The translations under genes were made by a program, and so were the position numbers. Shown here piece by piece: positions 11,862 through 23,819 of a DNA stretch of 64,000 nucleotides. The DNA is taken from positions 1,186,001 to 1,250,000 of the forward strand of contig CM043700.1 in the NCBI GenBank assembly GCA_023935145.1, in the 5' to 3' direction. The stretch comes from Bretschneidera sinensis. Its lineage: Eukaryota; Streptophyta; Magnoliopsida; Brassicales; Akaniaceae. Positions within the stretch are counted from its first letter, which is position 1. Each line of letters begins with the position of its first letter. Below the pieces are notes generated by a model that made no database searches, was not told the DNA's origin, and was given only the letters and a program-made list of their open reading frames with translations.

Positions 11862-12110
11862 CTAATGCATATGCCAAAACAATTTTGAAGACCCATGTGA
11901 CATGCCCAATTTCACAAGATTGTCAGCTAGCCTATTACCCTCACAATAGATATGAGCAACATGAACATTATAAGACAACAAAGCACAGATCTCCCTGAAA
12001 ATATAAACAATATTCCAAGGACATGCGCACTAGTTTAAAATTATTTGAACGAGGGCTTTGGAATCACACTTAATAACTGAGACGCGTAAATCAAAAATCG
12101 CTTTTGCTGC
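11862..12110 (-). pseudogene. RNase H-like (RVT_3) domain, C-terminal half
   Basis: Read on the minus strand, this encodes the second half of a plant RNase H-like domain: AIFDLRVSVIKCDSKALV, then CPWNIVYIFREICALLSYNV, then HVAHIYCEGNRLADNLVKLG, and a stop at 11862-11864. CDSKALV carries the expected acidic residue. One in-frame TAG follows ALVQIILN. Such domains occur in host genes and in LINE-derived proteins. The matching N-terminal half lies 28.8 kb away at 40894-41210, same strand, and the two become contiguous if everything from 12111 to 40893 is removed. Confidence 0.72.
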
Positions 12111-12116
12111 TCTTCC

Positions 12117-13253
12117 ATGCCTTCCCTCTTTCTAATCCCCCTTCTCCTTATTGGACTGGAGAATGTCGAAACCAGCTTAGAAAGTCATGGTTGCGAGCAG
12201 ATAGGAACAGTGAGCTCACCTCGTTCTGGGTCTCCATCTAGAACTGTTAGTGACGTGAGCAGTAAAGGGGCTCGAAGTGAGGAGGTCAAGAAGGCCTCGT
12301 AGGTTAGCCTCTTTGCTGATAATAGGAAACCCAGCAATGGGAAGTAGTTGTCTACCATTGAATTTGATCAGGAAGAAGTTTGTATAACAGAAGACGATGT
12401 AGATAAGGTGTTTGATGATATGCCACACTGTCTAGTTGGGTATTTTGCTAGCAAATTCCCAGGCAAATTGGCTTTAGAGCAAATTAAGGACTCTTGGAAG
12501 GTTGCAGTTTTAACTCAATTCCATGAAAGTGGATGGATCATATTCAAGTTTGAGAGTGCTGAAAGCATGACGAAGGTAATACAAGAAGGTCCGTACATCA
12601 TATATGGAAGACCACTGCTCCTCAAAACCATGCTAAGGTTTTTCCAGTTTGATAATGAGGAGATTAGCACCATGCCTGTCTGGGTTCAGATGAAGAATCT
12701 GCCCCTAGAACTGTGGTCATCTAAAGTCCTCAGTATGATAGGGTCGAGATTAGGGAAACCCATGTATGCAGACAAGCTAACTTCTAAGAAAAAGAGAATC
12801 TCCTACGCAAGGATCTTGATAGAGGTTGATGTTGCAAAGAAGATTAAACACTCGGTCTCCATCAAACTTCCAGGAGGCAGAACAATTGATCAAAGAATTA
12901 CATATGAAAACTTGCCAAAGTTCTGCAGCAGATGTAAAGTAATTGGGTACTCTGATGAGAGTTGCAAGTTTAAAGTCAGCTCTGCTCCAAACAAGAAGAA
13001 AATAGATGTTCAGGAAGGGGCTGTTGAGCCTGTAAAAGGCACACAAGCAGTGGCAGAAACTCCATATAAAGGTCTATTATTTGGATTAGGGTCTCTAGAT
13101 GAAGAGAACTCTAAAGCTCAACAGGACCAATATCAGGCTATGCCTAAAGCTACTGGCTCCAAGCAGGCAAATCATGGGAACCATCCAGAAAGCACTAAGG
13201 GTGTAAATGACAAATGTAAGGTTTGTGCAACACTCGTGAAGTTGCACGACTAA
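12117..13253 (+). pseudogene. LINE ORF1: DUF4283 domain and degenerate zinc knuckle
   Basis: A continuous frame runs from about 12117 to 13253 but is cut by two TAG codons near 12300 and 12346. The longest open part is about 300 codons from 12348. Recognisable pieces in order are [92 protein letters not shown] and [20 protein letters not shown]. This is the DUF4283 plus CCHC arrangement of plant LINE ORF1 RNA-binding proteins. In the knuckle the histidine is replaced by tyrosine (GYSDESC), so zinc binding is doubtful. The last codons probably read into the copia LTR. Confidence 0.8.
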
Positions 13254-13498
13254 GGTTCTTAGTGGATTACTTCAAGGAGGTTCCTTGAAGAGAGTGGACA
13301 TAGGGTTGAAACGAATCCAATATTGTCAAACCACTATAAACTAAGTTTGTATATTTTATTCCTTAAACTCTTTTATTTACAGCACATTACTTGTTTACAT
13401 GCTTGTTGGTTCATCTGTTTTTATAAACTTGTGATTAATTAGCAAAAAGTTTTAGAAACCCAATTCACCTCCCTCTTGGGTTGGAACCTTAGTCTACA
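13215..13498 (+). repeat. 5' LTR of Ty1/copia element (boundaries approximate)
   Basis: The region ends in ...CTACA just before a tRNA primer site, and it contains phrases usual for copia R-U5 sequence (GAGAGTGGACATAGGG, CAAACCACTATAAACTAAG). The left edge lies near the first TG dinucleotides after the DUF4283 region but cannot be fixed, because the 3' LTR that would define it has been lost. Confidence 0.6.
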
Positions 13499-13500
13499 AT

Positions 13501-13512
13501 TGGTATCAGAGC
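13501..13512 (+). other. Primer-binding site, initiator tRNA-Met
   Basis: TGGTATCAGAGC is the canonical complement of the 3' end of plant initiator tRNA-Met used by copia elements. It lies two bases after the LTR end and 42 bases before the gag start. Confidence 0.92.
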
Positions 13513-13553
13513 CTCGTTCTCAATTTTAGGCTTAATATCGTTGAGTTGATCCG

Positions 13554-13719
13554 ATGGCAGCAAATAGCTATTGTGAGAGACACTTATACATAAGTCCTCC
13601 CTTGTTCAATGGCTCCAACTATAACTATTGGAAAAACATGATGAAAATCTGTGTCAAAGGACAAGATTATAATCTGTGGAGAGTCATTGAGGAAGGACCT
13701 AAAATTCCTACAAAAGAAA
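13554..13719 (+). pseudogene. Ty1/copia gag, first part
   Basis: Starts MAANSYCERHLYISPPLFNG and continues NYNYWKNMMKICVKGQDYNLW, the usual opening of copia gag proteins (DUF4219/UBN2 region). The frame is cut after about 55 codons by the solo LTR at 13720. Removing that LTR and one copy of its 5-bp duplication joins the frame directly to 15069, so this is an insertion break, not a frameshift. Confidence 0.85.
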
Positions 13720-15068
13720 TGTTGCCCGTTTTATTTACCTAAACAAATAAGTAAATAATCACACTCGTTTTACTTGCAAGTGCACAACGTCAACAGTGTA
13801 GTATAGTGTACGAAAGCAAGATCATCTCCACAGGGATTGGTAAAGTTCGGTTTTAGAATTAGTTTCTTCAAAGTAAAAAGAAATAAATAACTGTTGAATG
13901 TGATTTGATAATAATAAAGACATAGGGCTTTGATATCCACTACTAGTCATACTTTCCCAATTGTATAATGTATCAGTGCACTAGCCTTATCATGTATACC
14001 TAATGGTCGCCAACCTAAGGGCATGGTATCTACTCCTTAAGCTATTGATTTCCCTAAGCAACGAGTTAGGCATGGTATCTACTCTAACTTTTTTCTTCCT
14101 TAAGGGATTCAGCATGGTATCTATGTGAGTTGTTCCTTAAGAAAGCATAAGATTTATTGAAATCGACAACCACATGAGACCTAAGGCATGGTATCTACTC
14201 TCGGTTTCCCATATTGATTAATCTAAGAATTCAATGTGGATATCTTTTGTTATTAAAGTTAGACCCAGGACTCGGTCGTCCAAATTGATCTAACTAACCA
14301 ATCCATACCACATGCATACATTGGCCATACATATACATATGAGGAATTTAAATAAGCACAAGTATTAATCAAGTTAAGCAACATAATAAAGCTATTGGCA
14401 AAGATTTTATCAATGAATAAATATATGAGAAAGCATAACTAGGGCTTTAATCGAGCCCTATAAGAAAGTTAGTTACACATGCTGTCTAAGATAAACATCA
14501 TATATAAACTAAGCATAAAATATAAAACCCGAAGAATACAAGGGAGACGGGTTATCAATCCTCTCCAAAGCCTAAAACTCCGAGCTAAGCAAAAGATAAA
14601 AGAAGTGTTCTCTCAGAAGTGATACCATGATTTTTGTGTGCTTTACAGGTGTATTTATAGGGCTTGAGTAGTCCTAGAAGGCTCTGGAAACCCTAACTTC
14701 CAAAAATGCAAAAACTTTCTTATTTTCAAAATAGGGTTATGTCGTTTTACTGTTCACGCCCGAACATGTGCGCTCAATCGCATGCGTCTTGCGCTCAATC
14801 GTAGTGCTGCACTCGATCCTTTGTGTGAGCGAACAATCGCATGTGCGCTCGATCGCATGCAGTAGTGCGATCGATCGCATTTTGACCAGAAGCTGCTCCA
14901 GGATTTCTAAGCTTCTTCCCTTAAGTGCCAAAACTGCTTCTTTTTCTCCAAGACCCTATAAAAACATGTGAAACACACAAATGATGTAAAATGAGCTAAA
15001 TTAACATAACTAAAGACCTATCAAATGTAAATAAGGGGGCTTAAATATGATTATTTAAACACCTATCA
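13720..15068 (-). mobile_element. Solo LTR of a Ty3/gypsy-type family (1349 bp)
   Basis: Runs from TGTTGCCCG to CCTATCA and is flanked by AGAAA (13715-13719) and GGAAA (15069-15073), a 5-bp target duplication with one difference. It is a diverged relative of the LTRs at 33142-33820 and 36531-37836, sharing the CTTGCAAGTGCACAA start region and the CATACATATGAGGAAT segment. There is no internal sequence, so it is a product of LTR-LTR recombination. On the minus strand it carries a TATAAATA box near 14650-14657 and, upstream of it, repeated GCGCTCGATCGC-like motifs (14768-14880). Confidence 0.85.
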
Positions 15069-18000
15069 GGAAATCACTATTGGAGAAATCAATCATACAA
15101 TGCCTAAACTCAAAACTGAGTACAATGATGAGGATTATAGAATGATATCTCTCAATAGTAGAGCCACAAGTATATTACATTGTGCTTTAGATCTATCTGA
15201 ATACAATAAAATCTCTGTGTGTGTTTCGGCTAAGGAGATATGAGATAAATTGCAAATTACATATGAAGGAACTAGTGAGGTTAAAAAATAAAAAATCTAT
15301 ATGCTAGTTTCTGAATATGAATATTTTAGAATGTCTTTTAACGAAACAATTTCTCAAATGCATTCACGTTTCACAACTATTGTTAATGGTTTGAAGCTTC
15401 TTGGTAGGAACATTGAGAAATTTGAACTAACAAGAAAAATCCTAAGATCTTTGCCACCTACTAGGAAAGTAAAGAAGATGGCTATTCAGAAGCCAAAGAT
15501 CTTGACAAACTTGATGTTGAGACGCTCCTTGGGTCATTGTTGACATACGAAATGGAATAAATGAATCCCACTGTCAATGATGATGAGAAGAAGAAAAAGG
15601 TGATTGCTCTCAAAGCCTCCACAAGCAACAAAGAAGAAGAATAGGAAGAAGAGGAGGAGAGCAGCGAAAAAGACGATGAAATGGTTTTAATCACCAAACA
15701 GTTTCATAGATTCTTGAAGAAAAGCAAGAAACCATACACAAATGATCCCACCTCAAAAAGGGAACCACTTGTGTGCTATGGATGCAAGAAGCCCGATCAC
15801 ATCAAGGCCGATTGCACAGCTACAAGCAAACCATACAAATGCTTCAAGAAGAAAGGTATGATTGCAACCACTTGGAGTGATGACGAAGAAGAAGACTCTT
15901 CAGATAAAGAAGTCGAATATGAGGAAATTGCCAACCTATGTCTTATGGCAATAGATGATGAAAATGAGGCATCATCTTCTCCTTCTTCTAAGAATAACAC
16001 GGTTAGTATTAGTGAAGAGTTAATAGAATTCATAATTGAAATGTGTGAAGAATTAAAGAAATTTGATTCTAGGAACTCCATTCTTAAGAAAGAGGCGTCA
16101 TCCCTTTCTAAAGAGATGATAAGTCTAAGAAAAGAGAAAGAAAAACTATATTCACTACTGTATGATTCTTCTCAAGACTTTCTTAAGGATGAAAATGAAA
16201 ACCTAAGAAAAAATATATTAGAATTGAATGGCACAATATCTAGACTCATGCTTGGGAAAGAAAAGCTTGATGAAGCGCTCTCTTGCCAAAGATTAAGTGG
16301 AGGAAAATCCGGGTTAGGATACTCTCCATTATGCAAGCAAAAATCAAAAGAGAGTTTATTCATGAAAGCCTCTTGCGTGAATGAAGCCTCTACTTCAAAG
16401 GTCAATATCACACCTACAATGAATGCTAGCATGACTAGAAACTCTAATTCTAATGCATATATAAAAGTGAAGAATCCTAGAAATACTCATACTTATATGT
16501 ATGCTCATTCGAGGAATGCTTATACACATGCTAGGAATAATCAAAATATGCATCCTAGACACAATATGTATAACCAAAATTTGCACACTGCACAAACTAA
16601 GAGTTACCATCATCCTAGAAATAGTGTGCGCACAAGAATGTATCCTAGAAATCATCTACATCTATTTTCTGGAAATGACATGTATATTCATATTCCACAC
16701 AATAGAAACATATATCCTAGGAATTCATATCCTATGCATTATAGGCATGCACAACTAAATACTTCTAGAAAATTCAATAACTATCATCCTAGGATTGTGC
16801 ATCATCATGTCTATAGAACTCCATATATTATTAAGAAAGTATGGATCCCAAAAGGAATCGTATGTTCAAGGACTAACCCTAAAGGAGTCAAGAAATTTTA
16901 GGTACCTAAAAATGCAATTGTGTATCCTTGTGTGATGTAGATATGTCTCCACACCAAGGAAAAAGGTAACTGTTGGTACCTTGATAGTGGATGCTCAAAA
17001 CACATGATCGGTGATAAAAGTGTGTTCAAGGAGCTAACTCTAAGAGACGGTGGACTTGTCACCATTGGAGACAACACAAAAATAAAGATCATCGGGCATA
17101 GAAAAGTTGGTAATGATTTCTCAACCATAGATAATGTATTGCTAGTACAAGGCCTTAAGCCAAATTTACTAACTATTAGTCAACTTTGTGACAAAAGCAA
17201 CAAAGTTACATTTGAGACCTCTCATTATCTAGTTATAGACATCAAGAGTAACAAGATCAAATTTGTTGGCCATAGACATGAAAATGTCTATATAGTTTGA
17301 AATCCTTGCATTTCGAAAATGAAAAATGTTTTTCTGCCATTAGTGAAAATCCATGGCTATGGCATAGAAGGCTTGGTCAAGTGAACATGAACTTGCTGAA
17401 AATCATTTCAAGAAATGATTTAGTCATCGGACTTCCCAAAATCAATTTTGAAAAAGACAAAGTATGTGATGCTTGTCAAATGGGAAAACAAACTAGGATT
17501 TCTTTTAAATCAAAGAATGTAGTCTCAACTACTAGACCTTTGAAACTTTTGCATATGGACTTATTTGGTCTAATAAGTACCATTAGTCTAGGTGGCCATT
17601 AATATGCTCTTGTTATTATTGATGACTACTCAAGATATACCTTTGTTATCTTTATTGCTTACAAGGATGAAGCCTTCAAAAGATTTGGAAACTTTTGCAA
17701 AAATGTTCAAAATGAAAAAGGAATCTGTATTTCAAGCATTAGAAGTGATCATGGAAAAGGATTTGTAAACCAAAGCTTTTCAAAATTTTGTGATGAAAAT
17801 GGAATTGATCACAACTTTTCAGATCGTAGAACCCCTCAACAAAATGGAGTTGTTGAAATGAAAAATAGAGTTCTAGAAGAATTTTCAAGAACTATGCTTT
17901 GTGAAAATAATTTACCAAAATACGTTAGGCTGAAGCAGTAAACACCTCTTGCTATATCTTAAATAGAATTTTAATTAGACCTATACTTGATAAAACTCCG

Positions 18001-18819
18001 AATGAACTATGGAAAGGTAGAAAGCCTAATATCTCATATTTTAATACATTTGGTTGTAAATGCTTCATCCTAAACAACAATAAAACTAACTTGGTAAATT
18101 TGACTCTAAAACCGATGAAGGGATATTTTTAGGATATTCAACCTCTAGTAAGGCTTATAGAGTTTTCAACAAGAGAACTCTAGTGGTAGAAGAATCCGTA
18201 CATGTAACTCTTGTTGAGTCTAACCCAATTAGTAGTAGAGAAGTTTCTTTTAATGATGATGCAGATTTTATTCCAAGAACGAAAACTCCTACTCCCATTG
18301 TTGACCCAAATGAGAGTCCACCTCAAACAAATGGAGAGATGAAAACTCTCAAAGTAGACCAACTATCTACAAGTCAACAAGAGGATAGTCTTCCCAAAGA
18401 TTGGAGGTATGTAAATTATCACCCGATTAATCAAGCGATTGGTGATCCTTCACAAGGGGTAAGAACTCGTTCCTCTATTAGAAATATTTGCAATTATGTA
18501 GCTTACTTATCTCAAGTATAACCTAAGACATTTATAGAAGCTGAAAAGGATAATGATTGGATAATAGCAATGCAAGAAGAAATAAATCAATTTGAAAGAA
18601 ACAATGTATGGAATCTAGTTCTTAGACCTAAGAATCACTCAATAATAGGAACTAAATGGGTATTTAGAAATGAGATGGATGAAAATGGGATAGTAACTAG
18701 GAACAAGGCTAGACTAGTTGCTAAGGTATACAATCAAGAAGAAGAAATAGACTTTGATTAGACCTATGCTCCTGTAGCTAGATTAGAAGCTATTCGAATA
18801 TTGTTAGCCTTTGTATGCT
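15069..18819 (+). pseudogene. Ty1/copia gag-pol up to reverse transcriptase
   Basis: Order of domains: rest of gag (UBN2; 15069-15590), a CCHC zinc knuckle (CYGCKKPDHIKADC, about 15774-15815), a long spacer rich in His, Asn, Arg and Tyr (16440-16830), protease (YLDSGCSKHM near 16980), the pre-integrase region with WHRRLGQVN (17356 on), integrase core (MDLFG near 17560, DDYSR near 17620, SDHGKGF near 17745, QQNGVVE near 17840), and the start of reverse transcriptase (GTKWVFRNEMDENG, TYAPVARLEAIRILLAF). Stops and frameshifts are scattered through all of it (for example after GGH at 17600 and after IDFD at 18760). The knuckle-plus-long-spacer layout is reminiscent of Sirevirus-type elements. Reverse transcriptase is cut at 18819 by the three-LTR array and continues at 31242. 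Confidence 0.88.
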
Positions 18820-20467
18820 TGATTACGCCCAAAGTATAACACGGTTATTGTAGTACGGCTTTGGGGTGTCGATTCCATAGGGAAACAAGTTAAGTACAAA
18901 GGAAAACGTGTGAACCTTAAAACGAACGATAAAAGTTACACGAAAGATTTTTGGGTTTTTATGGTGAAATAATGTAAGAAAAATTGCGTAAATATAAAGG
19001 AAATATAAATAAGAAATAACAAGGTTCCGGGAAACCTCCTTAGGTTCGTTCTCTATTTCCACTCTTGATTCAATTGATTTTATATCGATTGCAAGTTTCA
19101 CATCCCAAACAAGCAATCGGAATATATTCAATCAAGCATATTTATAACTCTAATATAATTGCTACAAATTACTCATTGATTTTGGTTTAAGCACACATGA
19201 CCGATATTAAAGATTATCAAGAAACGACAATATATCTTAAAAGAAAATATCGCAGTAATGGACAATCAATAAAATAAATCTACCGGAATCAACCACATCC
19301 AAACAACCTCAAAGGAGGAGAATGATGCAATCACCAGATTAAGAGAATCTAAAAGAAGAAGAATAAAAAGTACATCTATCACATGAACTCAAATCCTTCT
19401 TACTTAATCAATGAATAATTTACAAACAATATTCAACAATAAATCCATACAACCAAATCAAGAATAGGAAATAAGGAACAATAAATCCCTAAGGATTCAT
19501 CCTTTTCCCTTGTATGAAGACTAGTTGGCCATGGAAATCAAGGTGGAAGAACAATAAGGATGCTCTCCCCTTAATTTGGCCATGAAGTTCAAGGTGGATG
19601 AACAATATGGATGTTCTCCCCTTGATTTGCAGCCAAAGAAAACTTGGAAAGAAAATGGAAGAATGCTGGATTTGGATCCCTTGGATCCTCTCTTTTTTCT
19701 CTCTTCTTTGCTTTCTCTCTTCAATGCCCAGCTGCACACTCCATAAAGATATATTTATAGAGCATGAGGGGGGTGTTTTGGTCTTGGAGAATGTCATTTT
19801 CTCACCCTAATCCGGTCATGAGGCGAGTGGGCCGTGCTGTGCGCCTGGGCCTGCTGTGCGTCTGGGCCTGCTGTGCTGGCCTGAACTGTTTCCACTAAAA
19901 CTGCCATAACTTTCTCTAGAAAAATCATTTTTACGAACCGTAAAATTCTCCAGAAAATAGACTTCTGGATCTTTCTAAGAATATATGGTTCATCGTCTGG
20001 TTCTTCCTACATCAATACAGTTTAATCTGCAAAGATGATTGATCTGTGCGGGAAATTCTGGCAATTCAGTGAAACTCCTTCAACTTGTATGCAGAAGTGC
20101 ACACACTAGTGTGCCTACCCTTAACTTGCTCCAAAGTGATGCACACACTTGTGTGCAGTATTTTAACTTACTGTACTTTATTACTCCAACCTTGTTTTAG
20201 ACTTTAACCATCTTTGAATCATGTTTGGACACGTCTAAACCTTGGACAAAAACGAGCACCGACACCCAAGATCTTTTGGCGCTGTAAACATGGATTGCTT
20301 TATTATCTCTTTTGTACTCAAAGCACCTGAAAATGCATTGAATTAAGTCAATGATTTATGAATATCACTTTAGAGTTATCAACATGTAAAAGTGCGATTA
20401 CGATCGAGATCAACCCTAAAATGTTAACAATTAAGTATTGTTTAGATGCATTTTATGACTCTCATCA
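18820..20467 (-). repeat. LTR1 (left) of the three-LTR element
   Basis: 1648 bp, TGATTACG...CTCATCA. It has private bases in its left half (for example ATAACACGG, AAACGTGTG, TATATCG). On the minus strand a TATAAATATA box lies near 19747-19757. Upstream of it (higher coordinates) are short GGGCCTGCTGTGCG repeats (19820-19875) and two GCACACA(C)...TGTGTGC palindromes (20097-20158). Open frames inside it are by-products of a roughly 57-bp internal duplication (19510-19620), not genes. Confidence 0.95.
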
Positions 20468-22656
20468 TAACCCCCAACTAGCTTATTGCTAGTCCCTAGC
20501 AATTCAAGCGAAAGGTTATGAAATGAATTCTTTATTTAGAAATCAAAGCAAAATACAGCAATGCTAGCGTTAACTAAGAGTGATTCAAAAATCTGTCTCA
20601 AAAATCATGCATAACATACAACACATAGAATCATTAAATATCACTCAAGTTCAAGAATAATTCAAATGTCAACCTTAAAATCGTTATCGACTCTTAACAT
20701 CCATCTTACCACAATTCATTAGTCCGAACACCCGGATGATTTTATGCACAACATAGCATGAATACAAGTCTTGGCCTCTAAAAACATATTAAATTGCATG
20801 ACATCAATCACAAATCAAGCTCCATAGGCTCACTTTTCAAATCATTCTCCACTATGTAGAAAAATCACACTATATCGGATCAATAGGTCTTTTATAAACT
20901 TGTAACGTTAGGCTTGGTAAAGGTCAAGAAGGAACGGGAAAGTTTAAACAAATAAAAGAACTAAATCTCTTAATTTAAACATAACTATTTTAAGCACAAG
21001 ATAACCTTACTTCAACACCCAACTCTTTCAACCATTTTTCGAGCATTTCTCGCAATAAATCACCATTTTCTTTTTTCCTTTTCTTTCTTTGCCATAATTC
21101 ACATTTTTCTTTTATTTTGGCATAAGACCATTCACCTCCTCTTTCATTTTTTTTTTCTTTTCCACAACCCCCAACTTATCTCTTTTAATGTACTTGGGTT
21201 ATGGTAGTAATATTTTCTCATATTTCCACCCTTACTCCTTTTAAGTGCTTCTCACAACATGTGTATAACTAAGTTCTTTTAAGAGAAAGGTAAGGATAAA
21301 ATATCATTATGCTCATAAAGGTAAGTAAATGGTTTATCGAAAGAAACAAGGCTCAATTTTTCTTTTCAAGAAAAAGGCTTAAATAGGTGACTAGCGATAA
21401 ATATAACAAGGTTAAGTTAAAAAGGCTCAAACGGTCCAAAAATTGCCTACATCATATCCTAAGTAGTGTGCATTCTATGATTTTTACCTCAAGTGATTAT
21501 CAAATAAGTTACAGAGCTTGTTGAGACCGCAAAAGTATTCACAAAACAATCGAACATAAAACTTCTCCAAATGCTTTAGACTAATCATGCAATCTTACCA
21601 CAAACCAGAGTCTCAAACCAAAAAAAAATTGACACTTAATTTATTCTCAAAGTGAAGCAAGATTTAACTTCATCTAAATATTATATGCTATCTCGATTAA
21701 CCTCATATCATTGACATGTGAATTGACTACAAGGCTAACACAAAGCATGCTAAAAACAAACAAAAAGGTAAAATGACACAAAGCAGTTCAATGACAAACA
21801 GGAATATGTTTCCTCCACCCCCAACTTAAAATAGACATTGTCCTCAATGTGAAAGCATAAGATAAGGAAACTCTCTTTGTAGCCAAAAGTGCACAGAAGT
21901 TGAAAATTGTGCACCACCATGTGAACTGCTTCGTATATTTGTCCCTGAAAAAGAAATACAAAAATAAAACTGGAAAACAACAAAATACTAATAATAAACA
22001 AGAAAAATAATAAAAAAAACAATAAAAATAAAAGGATATGCTTTGGGGTGCCTCCCATGAGCGCTAAGTTTTACGTCTTCAGCCAGACTCTCTTATTCCC
22101 TCTTAGAAAAACATGAGTTGAATGCACCAGCAATTGCTTTACTGTTAAATTTGCTGCTTTTGTGCTGTAGAGAGACCTTAAAGATGTCATCAGTAACATC
22201 TGCAGATTTTGGCTCGATATATGCTCCAGTGAAGCCATGGGTAAAGGTATATACTTGGTGGTTGTCGTCCACATCCTCTGATTTGTTCGGTGTTGGGATG
22301 TGTAACGACTTACCACTAAGTGTCTCAATGGCATTCACCTCCTCTTTCTTCTGTTGCGTTTAGTGCTGATCGTAGGATGTGGACTGAGCTTGGGAAGGGA
22401 ACTTACCTCGCTCAGTCACACTCAAATAGCTCATCAGCTTGGACACTTGGCTCTTTATCTCTTTATATTCTTCAACAACCTGCACAATTAAAGATTCAAG
22501 CCTTTGATTTATCTTCCCCTGTGCTTCAATAAAAGTATGTAACGTGTCTTCTAAAGAACTCCTAGAAGATACAGGTGCATGATATGGTTCATGATATGGT
22601 GCAGGGGGTTGTGCAAGCTGCTGGTTTTCAGACTTCTAGCTGAAATTGGGGTGATT
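20468..22656 (-). other. Internal region A, 3' of gag: gag tail remnant and non-coding DNA
   Basis: In the coding direction the gag frame continues past its stop into a tail region. A readable segment at 22338-22093 begins NAIETLSGKSLHIPTPNKS, the stretch that in related elements leads into protease. From about 22080 to 20468 there is no coding, only AT-rich DNA. It contains a hairpin plus purine-tract module at about 21812-21852 and a second at 20469-20505 beside LTR1. Nothing corresponding to pol is present. Confidence 0.8.
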
Positions 22657-23646
22657 TCACCATCCCGGATTGTAGGTATTAGAGAAGGGTGCAGAAGGCT
22701 TCGTGTACATGCCTAAGGCGTTACATTGTTCTTTATACATCCCTCTCATCTCAACAAATGTGGGGCACTCTTGGGCGAGATGGTTTACCCCGCCACACAC
22801 AAAACATGGTTCAAAAGATTTTGCATGATTAACCACGTGTGTTGGCTTTAAGCTCTTAGTCTTTAATACCTCTAGTTCTCTAGTGAGCATTTCGACCTTG
22901 GCCTTAAGGTTATCCTCTTCCCTAAGATGGTGAATTCCACCACCATTTGGGTGCTCTATAGGTCGTGACCTATTTGTGCTTTTAGTAGCACTAGGTCCAG
23001 TTCAAGTGTGAGCTTTTTCAGCAAGCTCATTGAGGTACTCTATGGCCTCATCAGGATCTTTCTCCAAGAACCCACCATTACACATCATCTCTACAAATTG
23101 ACGTTCTCTATAAGTAAGACCCTCATAGAAATAGCTCACTAAATGCCAATTCTCATACCCATGGTGAGGGCACATACTCAATAACTCTTTAAATCTCTCC
23201 CAAGACTGATACAAAGTCTCGTTGTCCTTTTGTGCAAAGGTGGAGATTTGCCTTTTCAAAGCATTGGTCTTATGTTGGGGAAAGTATTTATTGAAAAAAG
23301 TTCGAGTTATCTCAGTCCACGACCCAATAGATCGTGGTCTTAATGAGTATAGCCAACTCTTAGCTCTATCCTTCAAAGCGAAAGGAAAGAACTTAAGCCT
23401 AACAATGTCATTGGTTTCATCGTGACTATGAAAAGTCGCAACTACTTCCTCAAACTCTTTAATGTGCACATATGGGTTTTCATTATCCAAGCCATAAAAA
23501 GTAGGAAGTAATTGAATCATCCCTGGTTTAAAATCTAGTTGGTGAGTATTGACTGGAAACATGATGCATGATGGTGTGGCTGTGCGTGTAGGGTGGAGGT
23601 AATCCTGAAGTGTCCTGACAACATTTTCATTACGATTATCGGCCAT
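22657..23646 (-). pseudogene. gag of internal region A, one nonsense codon
   Basis: Begins at the ATG at 23646 (MADNRNENVVRTLQDYL) and matches the gag at 28044-29033 almost perfectly. The Trp codon in AHTWTG has become TGA (23002-23004), splitting the protein into about 214 residues with the Retrotrans_gag domain and a later piece with the zinc knuckle (CFVCGGVNHLAQEC). The change is absent from the other copy, so it arose after the tandem duplication. Confidence 0.88.
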
Positions 23647-23819
23647 GTTAAAAAAATCCTCTAAATTTTCTGATGGGGGTGCACTATGGTTTGATCTAGG
23701 CAAGGTTTCACCAATGGAGGTGGAAGGAGAGGGTAACTCTAATTCGAGTCCTGTAATGAATCTGCCTCACGAATCTCTCGGTTTAAGCATGCACCAATTA
23801 ATTTAGAGGGAAAATTAAA

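Noticed and set aside
12777..13046. Minus-strand 89-codon frame
   Set aside because: Shadow of the LINE ORF1 coding strand.
13501..13512. tRNA-Met-like sequence TGGTATCAGAGC (also inverted at 42916-42927)
   Set aside because: Only the 3' complement is present, directly beside an LTR edge. These are primer-binding sites, not tRNA genes.
14768..14971. Overlapping small frames on both strands with repeated RSIA/CERT-like phrases
   Set aside because: They are translations of the repeated GCGCTCGATCGC motif cluster in a solo LTR.
15797..16655. Serine-rich minus-strand frames (for example 15797-16081, 16395-16655)
   Set aside because: They are antisense to copia gag. Ser runs come from GAA/GAT-rich codons on the coding strand.
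19489..19797. Paired overlapping frames in the LTR (also 24876-25184, 30263-30571) with an internal repeat HGQIKGR
   Set aside because: They sit across the TATA and leader region of the LTR. The repeat in the peptide comes from a roughly 57-bp DNA duplication, and all three copies are conserved only because the LTRs are.
21750..22058. Hydrophobic 102-codon minus-strand frame with a LLFFLLFFLF start (repeated at 27137-27445)
   Set aside because: It lies in the non-coding 3' part of the gypsy-type element and comes from A/T-run DNA. No gag or pol homology, and start context is arbitrary.
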